A DNA stretch of 38,119 bases from Candidatus Nealsoniibacteriota bacterium (GTDB lineage Bacteria; Patescibacteriota; Minisyncoccia; Minisyncoccales; RBG-13-42-11), in assembly GCA_019923655.1 (NCBI GenBank), contig JAHXGL010000005.1, positions 1 to 38,119 of the forward strand. The letters run 5' to 3'. A program made the position numbers and the translations under genes. Position 1 is the first letter of the stretch. Each line of letters begins with the position of its first letter. The notes below the pieces were generated by a model, which made no database searches, was not told where the DNA came from, and saw nothing but the letters and a program-made list of their open reading frames with translations. Shown piece after piece: positions 1-9,350 of the stretch.

Positions 1-924
1 ATGCCAAAAGCAGTTTTACAGGGGCTGAAAAAACATCAGGTGGAGATTTCAGTGATTTGCTCTATGCTTGATTCCGGAGGTTCGGCAGGCAGATTAAGAA
101 AAGATTATAATATTGTTTCTTCCGGCGATATCCGAAGGGCTTTTATTGCTCTGGCAAATACTTCTCCGGTAATTGAAAATGTTTTTAATTACCGTTTTCA
201 AACTGGTGAATTAAAGGGTCACAACTTTGCCAATCTTTTCATCACTGCTTTGGAGCTTAGTAGTAATGATTATAAAAAAACAATTAAAGAAATAAGCGGG
301 CTACTGAATATCAATACTGAAAACAGAGTACTTCCTTCAACTCTTGATAATGCAAACCTTTATGCCATATTGGAAAATAACAAAGTAATTAAGGGTGAAA
401 CCAATATTGATATCCCAAAACATGATGGAAATTTAAAGATAAAAAAGGTTTTCTTAAGACCAAAAGCCAAGGCCTATCCTCTTGCTTTGACGGCAATAAA
501 AAAAGCAGATTTGATAGTTATTGGGCCAGGAGACCTATATACTTCTTTAGTTCAAATTTTTCTTATTGAAGGCATTCATCAAGCGATAAGGAAAAGCAAA
601 GCAAAAAAGGTCTATATTTGCAATTTAATGACTAAATATGGTGAAACAAATAATTTTACGGTTTTGGGTTTTGTCAAGGAAATAGAAAAATATTTGGGAG
701 GAGAAGTTGATTATGTAATTTACAATACAAAAAAACCTTCCAAAGAAAGATTGCAAAAATATAAAAAGGAACAGCCCGAACTTTTGAGCCTTGTAACTTT
801 TGATAAAAATTTGTCTCAAAACAAAAAATTTATTGGAACTGATATTCTTTTTTCCGCTGGACCGATTGTTCATGATTCAAATAAATTAGTAAAGGTAATA
901 TTAAAATTATGCAGGCCCCGTTAG
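1..924 (+). CDS. YvcK/CofD-like gluconeogenesis factor family protein, 5'-truncated by the window edge
   Basis: LKKHQVEISVICSMLDSGGSAGRLR, SGDIRRAFIALA and VIGPGDLYTSLVQIFLIEGI match YvcK-family signatures. The usual N-terminal GGGTG strand is missing, so the ATG at 1 is probably internal. Confidence 0.85.
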   Translation: MPKAVLQGLKKHQVEISVICSMLDSGGSAGRLRKDYNIVSSGDIRRAFIALANTSPVIENVFNYRFQTGELKGHNFANLFITALELSSNDYKKTIKEISGLLNINTENRVLPSTLDNANLYAILENNKVIKGETNIDIPKHDGNLKIKKVFLRPKAKAYPLALTAIKKADLIVIGPGDLYTSLVQIFLIEGIHQAIRKSKAKKVYICNLMTKYGETNNFTVLGFVKEIEKYLGGEVDYVIYNTKKPSKERLQKYKKEQPELLSLVTFDKNLSQNKKFIGTDILFSAGPIVHDSNKLVKVILKLCRPR

Positions 925-983
925 AAATCTTAAATGGCGGGGCATTTCAGAAATACATATGAATCAAAAATTTCTAACGGGGC
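915..983. repeat. Inverted repeat GCCCCGTTAGAAAT ... ATTTCTAACGGGGC between the yvcK-like and glmU-like genes
   Basis: 14-nt perfect arms 915-928 and 970-983. Same CCCCGTTAGA/TCTAACGGGG core as in murG. Confidence 0.92.
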
Positions 984-2242
984 AGGCAGTAATTTTAGCG
1001 GCGGGCGAGAGTTCTCGGTGCTGGCCCTTAAACAAAGGTCATAAGTCCCAAATAAAGATTTTAGGGAAACCTTTAATTTACTGGACAATTAAAGGGATTT
1101 CAAAAAGAGGAATTAAAGATATTATTTTAATTATTGGCCCTAATTCGTCTTTGAAAGAAGAACTGACCTCGATTTCCAAGGAATTAGACGTTATTCTTTC
1201 TTATGTTGTTCAAGAAAAACCATTAGGGACAGGAGACGCTATTTTTCGGGCAAAAGAAACAATTAAAGGACCATTTTTTGTTTTTTGGCCATTTGAAATT
1301 ATTGCTGAAGAGATTGTTGGTAAAATTTTAGAAACAAATAATTCTGCCAAATTCCAAACAATTTTAACGGGACGCAAAACCTCAATGCCTTGGGATTATG
1401 GAATTTTAAAACTTAAAAATGGAAAAGTGGTTGAAATTATTGAGAAGCCGTTGCCGGGTAAAGAACCATCAAATATAAAAACAATCGGGATTTATTTTTT
1501 ACATCCTGATTTTTTTGATTATTATAAAAAATTACCAAAGCGCCATCCTCATGATTTTATTGACGCCTTAAATTTGTATCTGAAAGCCAAAGAAGCAAAA
1601 GTCATTTTTTCGGAAAAAGATTCATCCTTAAAATATCCCTGGGATTTTTTAAGGATATTAAAGATAGTTTTTGAGTTAAAAGAATTTAAAAATTACATTT
1701 CTACGACTGCTCAGATTGCTAAAAATGTCGTAATTAAAGGAGCGGTTTATATTAGCGATAATGTTATTATTGGCGAAAACACAATAATTGAAGGACCCTG
1801 TTTTATCGGAAAAAATTGTAAGATTGGCCATAATAATGTTTTGCGAGGGCCGGTTAATTTAGAAAATGATGTTGTTACCGGCGCTTTTACTGAAATTAAA
1901 AATTGTATAGTTCAGCAGGGAACCCATTTTCATTCTGGTTATTTCGGAGATTCTATAATCGGTCAAAATTGCCGCTTTGGCGCTGGTTTTACTGCCGCTA
2001 ACAGAAGACTTGACAGGGCAAACATTAAATCAACAGTAAAGGGCAAAAAAATAGACACTGGTCTTAGTTATTTTGGCAGCGCTATTGGAGACAATTCTTG
2101 TTTTGGAATCCAATCTGGCACAATGCCCGGTGTTTTAATTGGCTCAAATTGTGTTGTCGGGCCCGGCGCATTAGTTTTTGAAAACATTGAAGACAATGCC
2201 TCTTTTTTCACCGAATTTAAGGGTGTTAAGAAATCTATTTAA
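959..2242 (+). CDS. GlmU-like sugar nucleotidyltransferase with C-terminal left-handed beta-helix
   Basis: AVILAAGESSR nucleotidyltransferase start, EKPLGTGDAI, DYGIL, and C-terminal hexapeptide repeats (VVIKGAVYISDNVIIGENTIIEG). Confidence 0.85.
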   Translation: MNQKFLTGQAVILAAGESSRCWPLNKGHKSQIKILGKPLIYWTIKGISKRGIKDIILIIGPNSSLKEELTSISKELDVILSYVVQEKPLGTGDAIFRAKETIKGPFFVFWPFEIIAEEIVGKILETNNSAKFQTILTGRKTSMPWDYGILKLKNGKVVEIIEKPLPGKEPSNIKTIGIYFLHPDFFDYYKKLPKRHPHDFIDALNLYLKAKEAKVIFSEKDSSLKYPWDFLRILKIVFELKEFKNYISTTAQIAKNVVIKGAVYISDNVIIGENTIIEGPCFIGKNCKIGHNNVLRGPVNLENDVVTGAFTEIKNCIVQQGTHFHSGYFGDSIIGQNCRFGAGFTAANRRLDRANIKSTVKGKKIDTGLSYFGSAIGDNSCFGIQSGTMPGVLIGSNCVVGPGALVFENIEDNASFFTEFKGVKKSI

Positions 2243-3075
2243 TGAAAATTCTTGACGGTAAAAAATTATCGGAAAAGATTGGCTCTAATCTTAAAAAGGA
2301 GATTAAAAAATCCAATTTGAAATTAAGGTTGGCAGTAATTCAAATTGGTCAAAGCGCTGTTTCGCAAATTTTCATTCATCAAAAAGAAAAAGCCTGCGAG
2401 AGAGCTGGCATTAATTTCAAGCTATTTAGATTTCCCGCAGAAATTGAAACCTCAAGATTAAAAAAAGAAATTAAAGCCATTGTAAGCGCCAAGATAATTT
2501 CCGGAATAATTATTCAACTTCCCTTGCCGTCAAAATTTATTCCCGAAGAATTTTTAAATTTAATTCCGGAAGAAAAAGATATTGATGTATTGTCGGAAAA
2601 AAGTTTGGGGAAATTTTATCAAGGCATTCTTAGTATTATACCGCCAACTGTTAATGGGATTTTATCTCTTTTGAAACATTATAGAATTAGAGTAAAAGGG
2701 AAAAATGTCATTGTAATAGGGGCGGGAAGATTGGTTGGCTTTCCTTTAGCGGTTCAACTTTTGAAAGAGAGAGCAACGCTTTCGGTTTTGAACGAGTTTA
2801 CCAGAGACGCGCCCTCCTTTATTAAGAAAGCCGACATTCTAATTTCCGGGGTTGGCAAACCAAATTTAATAAAAGGCAAGATGGTTAAAAAAGGAGTAAT
2901 AATTATTGACGCTGGCACAAGCATGAAAAAGGGAAAAATAACAGGTTTAGTGGGAGATGTTGATTTTGAATCAGTTTCAAAAAAGGCAAGCTATATCACT
3001 CCCGTGCCCGGCGGTGTTGGCCCTTTAACCGTTGCCTGTTTGCTTGAAAATTTGGTGAGGCTTAATAAAAAGTAA
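2242..3075 (+). CDS. folD: Bifunctional methylenetetrahydrofolate dehydrogenase/cyclohydrolase
   Basis: IIQLPLP, KDIDVLSEKSLGKF, PPTVNGIL, VIGAGRLVGFPLAVQLL and PVPGGVGPLTVACLLENL are FolD motifs. ATG overlaps the upstream stop. Confidence 0.92.
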   Translation: MKILDGKKLSEKIGSNLKKEIKKSNLKLRLAVIQIGQSAVSQIFIHQKEKACERAGINFKLFRFPAEIETSRLKKEIKAIVSAKIISGIIIQLPLPSKFIPEEFLNLIPEEKDIDVLSEKSLGKFYQGILSIIPPTVNGILSLLKHYRIRVKGKNVIVIGAGRLVGFPLAVQLLKERATLSVLNEFTRDAPSFIKKADILISGVGKPNLIKGKMVKKGVIIIDAGTSMKKGKITGLVGDVDFESVSKKASYITPVPGGVGPLTVACLLENLVRLNKK

Positions 3076-3108
3076 ATAACAAAATCCTGCATCTCTATCT
3101 AATACGCA

Positions 3109-4059
3109 TCAAGCCTTTAATAAGAATGTCAAGATTGCTTTTTGGACATGTAATCTGTTCTCGGCCTGATCAAAAACAATGGAATTCGGTCCATCAATTA
3201 CTTCGTCTACAATCTCTTGGCCTCGGTGAGCCGGCAGGCAGTGCATTACCATTGCTCCTTTTTTGGCAAAAGATAAAAGCTTCTTGTTTACTTGAAAAGG
3301 AGAGAGAGTTTCAATTCTTTCTTTTTCATCTTTTCTTCCCATACTTACCCAAACATCGGTGTAAATTACCTCAACATCTTTGACCGCTTCTCTGGGGTCA
3401 GAGAAAATTTCAATCTTTACCTTATTTTTTAAAATATCGCTTTTAGCCAAATCCAGGATACCTTGAGAAATTTTATATTTGGCAGGACAGCCAATTTTTA
3501 AATTAATTCCCAATCTAGCGCATAAAAGCAAAAGCGAATTAGTAACATTATTATCTCCATCTCCCACAAAAGAAACGGACAACCCCTTGCCAAAACATTG
3601 GTGAGGGGTTCCTCTTTTTTCCCAGATGGTGAAAAGATCGGTTAATGCCTGGCAGGGATGAAAGTCGCTGGACAAGCCATTAATTACCGGCACAGAGGAA
3701 TTTTTTGCTAATTTTATTATATCTTGATGGTCAAAAACTCGGGCTAAAATCCCATCAACATAACGGGACAAAGTCCTGGCTGTGTCTTCAATGCTTTCTC
3801 CTCTGCTAAGTTGAAGGTCAGAGCTGGAAAGATAAAGAGCATGGCCTCCTAATTGATTCATAGCTACTTCAAAAGAAACTCTTGTTCGGGTGGATGGTTT
3901 TTGAAAAATCATGGCCAGGTTTTTACCCCGCAGTAAATCAAAGGTTTTGTTTGGGGCGCTTTCTTTTAATTCTTTGGTTAATTCAAAAAGTTTCCAAATT
4001 TCATTCGGAGATAAATCTTGGTCAGTGATTAAATGTCTTAGACTTCTAACCGGGTTCAT
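3109..4059 (-). CDS. argF: Ornithine carbamoyltransferase
   Basis: KPSTRTRVSFEVAM, SSDFHPCQALTDL, VWVSMG and MHCLPAHRGQEI are OTCase motifs (HCLP and SMG loop rather than ATCase HPLPR). Confidence 0.9.
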   Translation of the reverse strand: MNPVRSLRHLITDQDLSPNEIWKLFELTKELKESAPNKTFDLLRGKNLAMIFQKPSTRTRVSFEVAMNQLGGHALYLSSSDLQLSRGESIEDTARTLSRYVDGILARVFDHQDIIKLAKNSSVPVINGLSSDFHPCQALTDLFTIWEKRGTPHQCFGKGLSVSFVGDGDNNVTNSLLLLCARLGINLKIGCPAKYKISQGILDLAKSDILKNKVKIEIFSDPREAVKDVEVIYTDVWVSMGRKDEKERIETLSPFQVNKKLLSFAKKGAMVMHCLPAHRGQEIVDEVIDGPNSIVFDQAENRLHVQKAILTFLLKA

Positions 4060-4985
4060 AATAAAATCATTTTTAGCAGAGCCATCCGGACATAAAGTCC
4101 ATTTTCGGCCTGTCGAAAATAAGCTGCTCTTGGGTCAAAATCTACTTCTGGAGAAATTTCATCAACCCTTGGCAAAGGATGCATGATAATCGCGTCTTTT
4201 TTCATCAAATCAAGAACCTCTTGATTAACAATGCAGAAACTTTCTGTTTTTTCGTGTTCTTCTAAAAGAGCGCCTCGTTCCTTTTGAGTCCTGGTTTGAT
4301 AAATTATATCTACCTTAGAAGCAATTTCCCTCAAGTCATTTCTTTCTTCAAACCAAACATTGTGTTTTTTTAGATAATCCTTGATATCGTCTTTCATCTT
4401 AGCTGATTCCGAAGAAATAAAATAAATTTTGACTTCGGGAAACTTAACATAAAGATAAGAAAGAGACCGAACTGTTCTTCCATTGGCTAAATCTCCAACC
4501 ATAGCTATGGAAGTGCCGGCAATTTTATTGATTTCTTTTTGAATTGTATAGAGATCTAATAAGGCTTGAGTGGGATGCTGGCCAGCGCCATCCCCGGCGT
4601 TAATAATCGGCGCTCGGGAAATTTCAGCTGCTCTTTTTGCTCCGCCTTGTTCGTCATATCTCAAGACAATAACATCAGGCAGGTAGTCATTAAGAATTTT
4701 AATTGTGTCTTCAATGGTTTCACCCTTAGCTGCTGAAGAAAACTGTCTGGCATTTTCAGTTGAGAAAACGACCTTTCCTCCCAGAAGACTCATAGCTATT
4801 TCAAAAGAGGCCCGAGTCCGAGTGCTAGGCTCATAAAAAAGAGTGAACATTTTTTTCCCGGAAAGAATATCAGAGCCTCCTTGTTTGGCAATTTTTTCCA
4901 TTTCTTTAGCCAAAGGAAAAAGCTCTTTTTCTAAAAAATGGCGATTGAACTGTTGAGATTCAATAATATGATGTAATTTTATCAT
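4056..4985 (-). CDS. pyrB: Aspartate carbamoyltransferase catalytic subunit
   Basis: YEPSTRTRASFEIAM, GDGAGQHPTQALLDLYTI, HPLPRVDEI. 4-nt overlap with the OTCase start. Confidence 0.93.
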   Translation of the reverse strand: MIKLHHIIESQQFNRHFLEKELFPLAKEMEKIAKQGGSDILSGKKMFTLFYEPSTRTRASFEIAMSLLGGKVVFSTENARQFSSAAKGETIEDTIKILNDYLPDVIVLRYDEQGGAKRAAEISRAPIINAGDGAGQHPTQALLDLYTIQKEINKIAGTSIAMVGDLANGRTVRSLSYLYVKFPEVKIYFISSESAKMKDDIKDYLKKHNVWFEERNDLREIASKVDIIYQTRTQKERGALLEEHEKTESFCIVNQEVLDLMKKDAIIMHPLPRVDEISPEVDFDPRAAYFRQAENGLYVRMALLKMILL

Positions 4986-5812
4986 ATAAGATTTAATTTA
5001 TATCCTTTGCTTTCAATTATCTTTTTGGGATTAATAAATAGCTTCTCTTTTAATTGTTTTTCCGAAAGAACTCCGGCTAAAACTAATCCATAAGAAAGCG
5101 GAAGAAATGCTTTGAATCCAGCCATTCCAGTTATTCTTGGCATAGGAGCATAATCTGAAGATATAGCGTCAATTGTCCCGTCTTTTAGGCCCCTTTTGAT
5201 TGCTAAAACATCTTCTTTGAGGGCTAAGGGCGGGTTAACCTTAGTCTCTAAGTCATCTTTTGTATAGGTAAAATAATGAGGGCAAGTTTCGCAAGTTACC
5301 TTTAATCCTTCTTTCTTTGCTTTTCTAATTAATTCAACTGTGTCTTTTTTGCTAATATGTTGAATATGCAGCTTGCCGCCACTTTCTTTTAATGTCTTTA
5401 AATATCTTTTAACAAACTTTGTTTCTAAATACGGCTTTTTTATCCCTGCGTCATAAGGAGGGGAGCAGTGGACTAAAACCAAAACATTCTTTTTTAAAAT
5501 TTCTTTTAGCAAATTTAAGTCTTTTAAGTATTGACCATCATCGCTAAAGCCAGCGACATAGGGCTTAATTTTATCAACTTCAACCAGTTCTTTTCCAGCC
5601 AAATCTTTGGTTATAGCTGAAACCGGAATCGCCCGGCAGTATCTTTTCTTTTTCAAAGATTTTTTAATTTGTTCCAGATTGTCTAATGGAGGCTTAGAAT
5701 TAGCCATATATAAAACAAGGTTAATTCCGCTTTCTTTGGCAATCTTAGTATGACCGGGAATATCGTTTCTAAGATGGCAATGAAGATCAATAATTGGATA
5801 ATCTTTTTTCAT
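4982..5812 (-). CDS. pyrC: Dihydroorotase, unusually compact
   Basis: DLHCHLR (HxH), FSDDGQYL, LVHCSPP, HIQHIS, TCETCPHYF, KVNPPLA, DAISSDYAP. Only 276 aa. Confidence 0.85.
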   Translation of the reverse strand: MKKDYPIIDLHCHLRNDIPGHTKIAKESGINLVLYMANSKPPLDNLEQIKKSLKKKRYCRAIPVSAITKDLAGKELVEVDKIKPYVAGFSDDGQYLKDLNLLKEILKKNVLVLVHCSPPYDAGIKKPYLETKFVKRYLKTLKESGGKLHIQHISKKDTVELIRKAKKEGLKVTCETCPHYFTYTKDDLETKVNPPLALKEDVLAIKRGLKDGTIDAISSDYAPMPRITGMAGFKAFLPLSYGLVLAGVLSEKQLKEKLFINPKKIIESKGYKLNLI

Positions 5813-5904
5813 AGCTTAATAAATGTTATACTAAAATTTAAGAATTGTAAACCCTATACGCTCTATGATGGCAAGGTAAAATATGATTTAATAATTCTAA
5901 ACTC

Positions 5905-7521
5905 GTGGATTTAAAAATGAAAAAATATAAAATCTTTAACAAAAAAATCAGCGGACCTTTTACAATTCCGTCCGGAATAGTCGCTACTGAAGCATCAACA
6001 CTTGAAAAAATTGCAAATGAGATTCCGGAGATAGGAATCTTAACAACAAAAAGCATTGGCATAGAGCCAAGAGAGGGGAATAGAGAGCCGATTATTGCTC
6101 AATATTCTCCTTTTTCTTTTATCAACGCGGTTGGGCTTACTAATCCAGGAGCAGAAGAATTTGCCAGGAGATTGGCAGGAATAAAAATTCCTGATGATAA
6201 ATTTTTATTAATTTCAATATTTGGAAGTAATGAAAACGAATTTAAGGAAATAGCGGAAAAATTATTTACTTATGCCGATGGTTTTGAAATAAACATTTCT
6301 TGTCCCCATTCTGATAAATATGGCCAAATTATCGGACAGGACAATAACCTGGTAGGAAAAATTGTGAGAAACATCTCCTCTCTAGGGAAGCCTGTTCTTG
6401 TTAAAATTTCTCCGAATTTAGCGATTAAAGAAACTGTAAAATACGCAATAAAAGCCGGGGCTTTCGGCATAACCGCAATTAACACAAAGGGGCCCGAGAT
6501 GTTTTTGCGTGATAATCACACGGTTCTTACAAATAAAAGAGGCGGAGTTTCCGGAAAGGCAATTTTAGAAATTGGTTTAAACTGCGTCAAAGAGATAAGA
6601 GAGATAACAGATTTGCCAATCATTGCCTGCGCTGGAATTTCAACCAGAGAAGAAGTAGAAAGATACAAGGAAGCCGGGGCTGATTTCTTCGGGATTGGTT
6701 CAGCCCTAGCCGGGATGAATACTAAGGAAATAAAACAATATTTTCATGATTTATTGATTGATTTGGAAAAGGGAACGAATAGGGCAGCCATTTTCTTGAA
6801 AGAGAAATTAAACATGGATTATCAAAAATATAGAGTTATGGAAAATAAGCCTTTGAACGAAGATCTGTCTCTTCTAAGATTAAATGGTCAGATAGAAGCA
6901 GAGCCGGGTCAGTTTATTTTTGCCTGGCTGCCAGAAAAAGGAGAAAAACCATTTTCTGTGTTTGATGATAGTCCTTTAACTTTGTTGATTCAAAAAAAGG
7001 GATGTTTCACTAAAGAATTATTGAATTTAAAAAAAGGAGAAACTCTTTATATTCGCGGGCCTTATGGAAATTCTCCTAAGATAGAAGGGAAAGTTCTTTT
7101 GGTTGGCGGGGGTTCGGGCATAGCCGGTCTTTATCTTTTTGCCAAAAGAAATAAAAATACAATTTCTTTATTGGGAGCTAAAGATAAAAATCACTTAGCT
7201 TATTTGGAAAAGTTTAGAGTTTATTCCAAAACTCTTTATTCAACCACCGAGAAAGGGGATATGGGAGATAAGGGATTGGTGACAGATAGATTAGGGGAAA
7301 TTATTGAAAAAGAAAAGCCCGATTATTGTATTAATTGCGGGCCAGAAGCAATGGTCAGAGAAGCTATTCAAAAAGAAAGTAAAGATATTGACCAAGAAAG
7401 AATCTATTCTTCAATAGAGTTCCTGACTAAGTGCGGGATTGGTTTGTGCGGCTCTTGCGCCACTTCAAAAGGATGGCGAAGCTGCGTTGACGGAACCTTT
7501 TTCCCTCAATCAAGATTCTAG
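5905..7521 (+). CDS. pyrD: Fused dihydroorotate dehydrogenase (PyrD, class 1B-like) and PyrK-type FAD/2Fe-2S electron-transfer module
   Basis: N-terminal half: GPFTIPSGIVATEAS, EINISCPH, INTKGPEMF, ACAGIST. C-terminal half: KPFSVFDDSPL, VGGGSGIAGLYLF and the CGIGLCGSCATSKGWRSCVDG 2Fe-2S cluster motif. Single uninterrupted 538-aa frame; the start may be the ATG at 5917. Confidence 0.9.
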   Translation: MDLKMKKYKIFNKKISGPFTIPSGIVATEASTLEKIANEIPEIGILTTKSIGIEPREGNREPIIAQYSPFSFINAVGLTNPGAEEFARRLAGIKIPDDKFLLISIFGSNENEFKEIAEKLFTYADGFEINISCPHSDKYGQIIGQDNNLVGKIVRNISSLGKPVLVKISPNLAIKETVKYAIKAGAFGITAINTKGPEMFLRDNHTVLTNKRGGVSGKAILEIGLNCVKEIREITDLPIIACAGISTREEVERYKEAGADFFGIGSALAGMNTKEIKQYFHDLLIDLEKGTNRAAIFLKEKLNMDYQKYRVMENKPLNEDLSLLRLNGQIEAEPGQFIFAWLPEKGEKPFSVFDDSPLTLLIQKKGCFTKELLNLKKGETLYIRGPYGNSPKIEGKVLLVGGGSGIAGLYLFAKRNKNTISLLGAKDKNHLAYLEKFRVYSKTLYSTTEKGDMGDKGLVTDRLGEIIEKEKPDYCINCGPEAMVREAIQKESKDIDQERIYSSIEFLTKCGIGLCGSCATSKGWRSCVDGTFFPQSRF

Positions 7522-8379
7522 GAGGGTTTTCAAAATTAAATCAGTTATGTCTATATTTGATTCCTTTTGACAGATAGTATTGGTTAAATAGAGTTTTGAA
7601 TATTTTTTCTTAATTTTTGAAATACCGGCCGGTATTACTCCGTGAGTAATGAGAGCAATAATCTTTTTAGCTCCGGATTTTTTGGCAATTTCCTGAAACT
7701 TTAAGAGGGTGCCGCCAGTTTTAATCATATCATCAATCACACCAATTATTCTTCCTTTGAGATTAATGTTTGAAGTAGTTATTTTCACTTGAAAAGAATC
7801 CATTCTCTTTTTTTGCATTCCTGAAATTTTAGTTCGTCTTTTCCCCCCAAGGTCGGGCGATAAAAATAAAATACCTTGGCCAAAATCTTTTTTAACTTTT
7901 TCAATTAAAATTGGAACGGCCGAGACATTGACAACGGGATATTTTTTTGCCCATTTTCTCCCCCAGAAATGAGCGTCAATAATATAAATTTTTTTAACTT
8001 GATAATAATTTATCAGCTTTTCAGTCAAATTTTCCGCCACATTAGTTTCTCCTTTTTTAAAAACTTTATCTTGCATTCCGTAAGGAAAATAAGTAAAAAA
8101 TATCTCGGGTTTTACATTATTATCTCTTAAAATTTGTAAAATTAGTTCAAGCTCCATCAATCCTTGATTAGGCTTTGGCATTCCTGAATACAAAACAATA
8201 ACTCTGTTGCGTTTCAATTTATTAGCTTTCAAAATTCTTACATAAACCTCTTCATCGGGAAAATATCTTTTTTTGTCCTTATTTATATCAGGGAAAATAA
8301 TTTCAAAAGCTTTAGTTCTATCCAAAATACTTTTGGCTAAATGTTCGGCTGAAGAAGTTGGAATGATAAAATTTTTCAT
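7510..8379 (-). CDS. prs: Ribose-phosphate diphosphokinase (PRPP synthetase) family
   Basis: YFPDEEVYVRI, NQGLMELELILQILRDN, FFTYFPYGMQDK, IIGVIDDMIKTGGTL (PRPP-binding loop), ALITHGVI. Confidence 0.82.
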   Translation of the reverse strand: MKNFIIPTSSAEHLAKSILDRTKAFEIIFPDINKDKKRYFPDEEVYVRILKANKLKRNRVIVLYSGMPKPNQGLMELELILQILRDNNVKPEIFFTYFPYGMQDKVFKKGETNVAENLTEKLINYYQVKKIYIIDAHFWGRKWAKKYPVVNVSAVPILIEKVKKDFGQGILFLSPDLGGKRRTKISGMQKKRMDSFQVKITTSNINLKGRIIGVIDDMIKTGGTLLKFQEIAKKSGAKKIIALITHGVIPAGISKIKKKYSKLYLTNTICQKESNIDITDLILKTLLES

Positions 8380-9296
8380 CGGCTTCTTAAAGCTTCAAGC
8401 AAATCTTTTTTCATTGCCAAAGCTGCTTCTCTAGCTGCTAAATGAAAGTCTTTGGGTTTGAAGTTATCTTTATAGGGCTTTTGTTTCCAGGCAAAAATTA
8501 TCCCTCGAGCGCTATGGACTATTGCTCCCCGACCATCATTGTTGAAATTTAAGGCAGCTCCTATAGCTCCACCGCCCTGGGCGCCATAACCAGGTACCAA
8601 GATAATGCTTTTTGGCATTATTTTTCTTAATACTTTTGCTTGTTGGGGATAAGTGGCGCCGACTACCGCTCCAACTACCCCATATCCTCTTTTTCCTTCG
8701 GTTCTTTTTGTCCATTTCTGAACCATTTTTCCGACCGCTTCATATAACCTCTCTTTATTTTCTAATATTCTATCCTGAAAGTCTCCGGAAGAGGGGTTAG
8801 AAGTTTTAACTAAAACAAAAATTCCTTTGCCGTATTTTATTGCGTCATCAATAAACGGTTTGACACCATCAATTCCCAGGTAGGGATTAACAGTTAGAGC
8901 GTCAACATCAAATCCTGCTGGACTTAAAAAAGCCGTAGAATAAGCTTCAGCTGTTGGGCCAATGTCATTTCTCTTAGCATCAACAAAAATTATTTTACTT
9001 TTCTTTTTTAGATAGTTTATAGTCTTTTCAAGCGCCTTAATCCCTTCTGAGCCATATTTTTCATAAAAAGCAATCTGGAGTTTATATGCCGGAACAATGT
9101 CAAAAGTAGCGTCAATTATCATTTTATTAAAAATAAAAAAAGACCAGGCAATGGCATTTTTTGTTTTAGAATCTTTTTTTTGGCTTTGTTTTTTGATGAA
9201 ATCAGGAATATCTTCAATTCTAGGGTCAAGGCCGATACAGCTTGGGTTTTCCATTTTGGTTATTTCTTTTAACAATCTATCGGCAAAATTTTTCAT
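8376..9296 (-). CDS. pyrF: Orotidine 5'-phosphate decarboxylase (type 2)
   Basis: SCIGLDPR, VPAYKLQIAFYE, FVDAKRNDIGPTAEAYS, DALTVNPYLG, LVPGYGAQGG, VHSARGIIFA. Start chosen at the internal Met before KNFADRLLKEI; the ORF extends to 9329. Confidence 0.92.
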   Translation of the reverse strand: MKNFADRLLKEITKMENPSCIGLDPRIEDIPDFIKKQSQKKDSKTKNAIAWSFFIFNKMIIDATFDIVPAYKLQIAFYEKYGSEGIKALEKTINYLKKKSKIIFVDAKRNDIGPTAEAYSTAFLSPAGFDVDALTVNPYLGIDGVKPFIDDAIKYGKGIFVLVKTSNPSSGDFQDRILENKERLYEAVGKMVQKWTKRTEGKRGYGVVGAVVGATYPQQAKVLRKIMPKSIILVPGYGAQGGGAIGAALNFNNDGRGAIVHSARGIIFAWKQKPYKDNFKPKDFHLAAREAALAMKKDLLEALRSR

Positions 9297-9329
9297 AAAC
9301 AAAGTTATAACAAAATTATAGCGAGTCAA

Positions 9330-9350
9330 AATGAGAAAGGGGTTCTCATT
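9330..9350. repeat. Palindrome AATGAGAA-AGGGG-TTCTCATT spanning the pyrE stop codon
   Basis: 8-bp perfect arms 9330-9337 / 9343-9350; pyrE TGA at 9346-9348. Confidence 0.75.

Noticed and set aside
4041-4059. MNPVRSLRH start of OTCase (TCTAACCGGGTT) as another family A insertion
   Set aside because: Only a short, imperfect resemblance to TCTAACGGGG with no partner arm; too weak to claim from this window.
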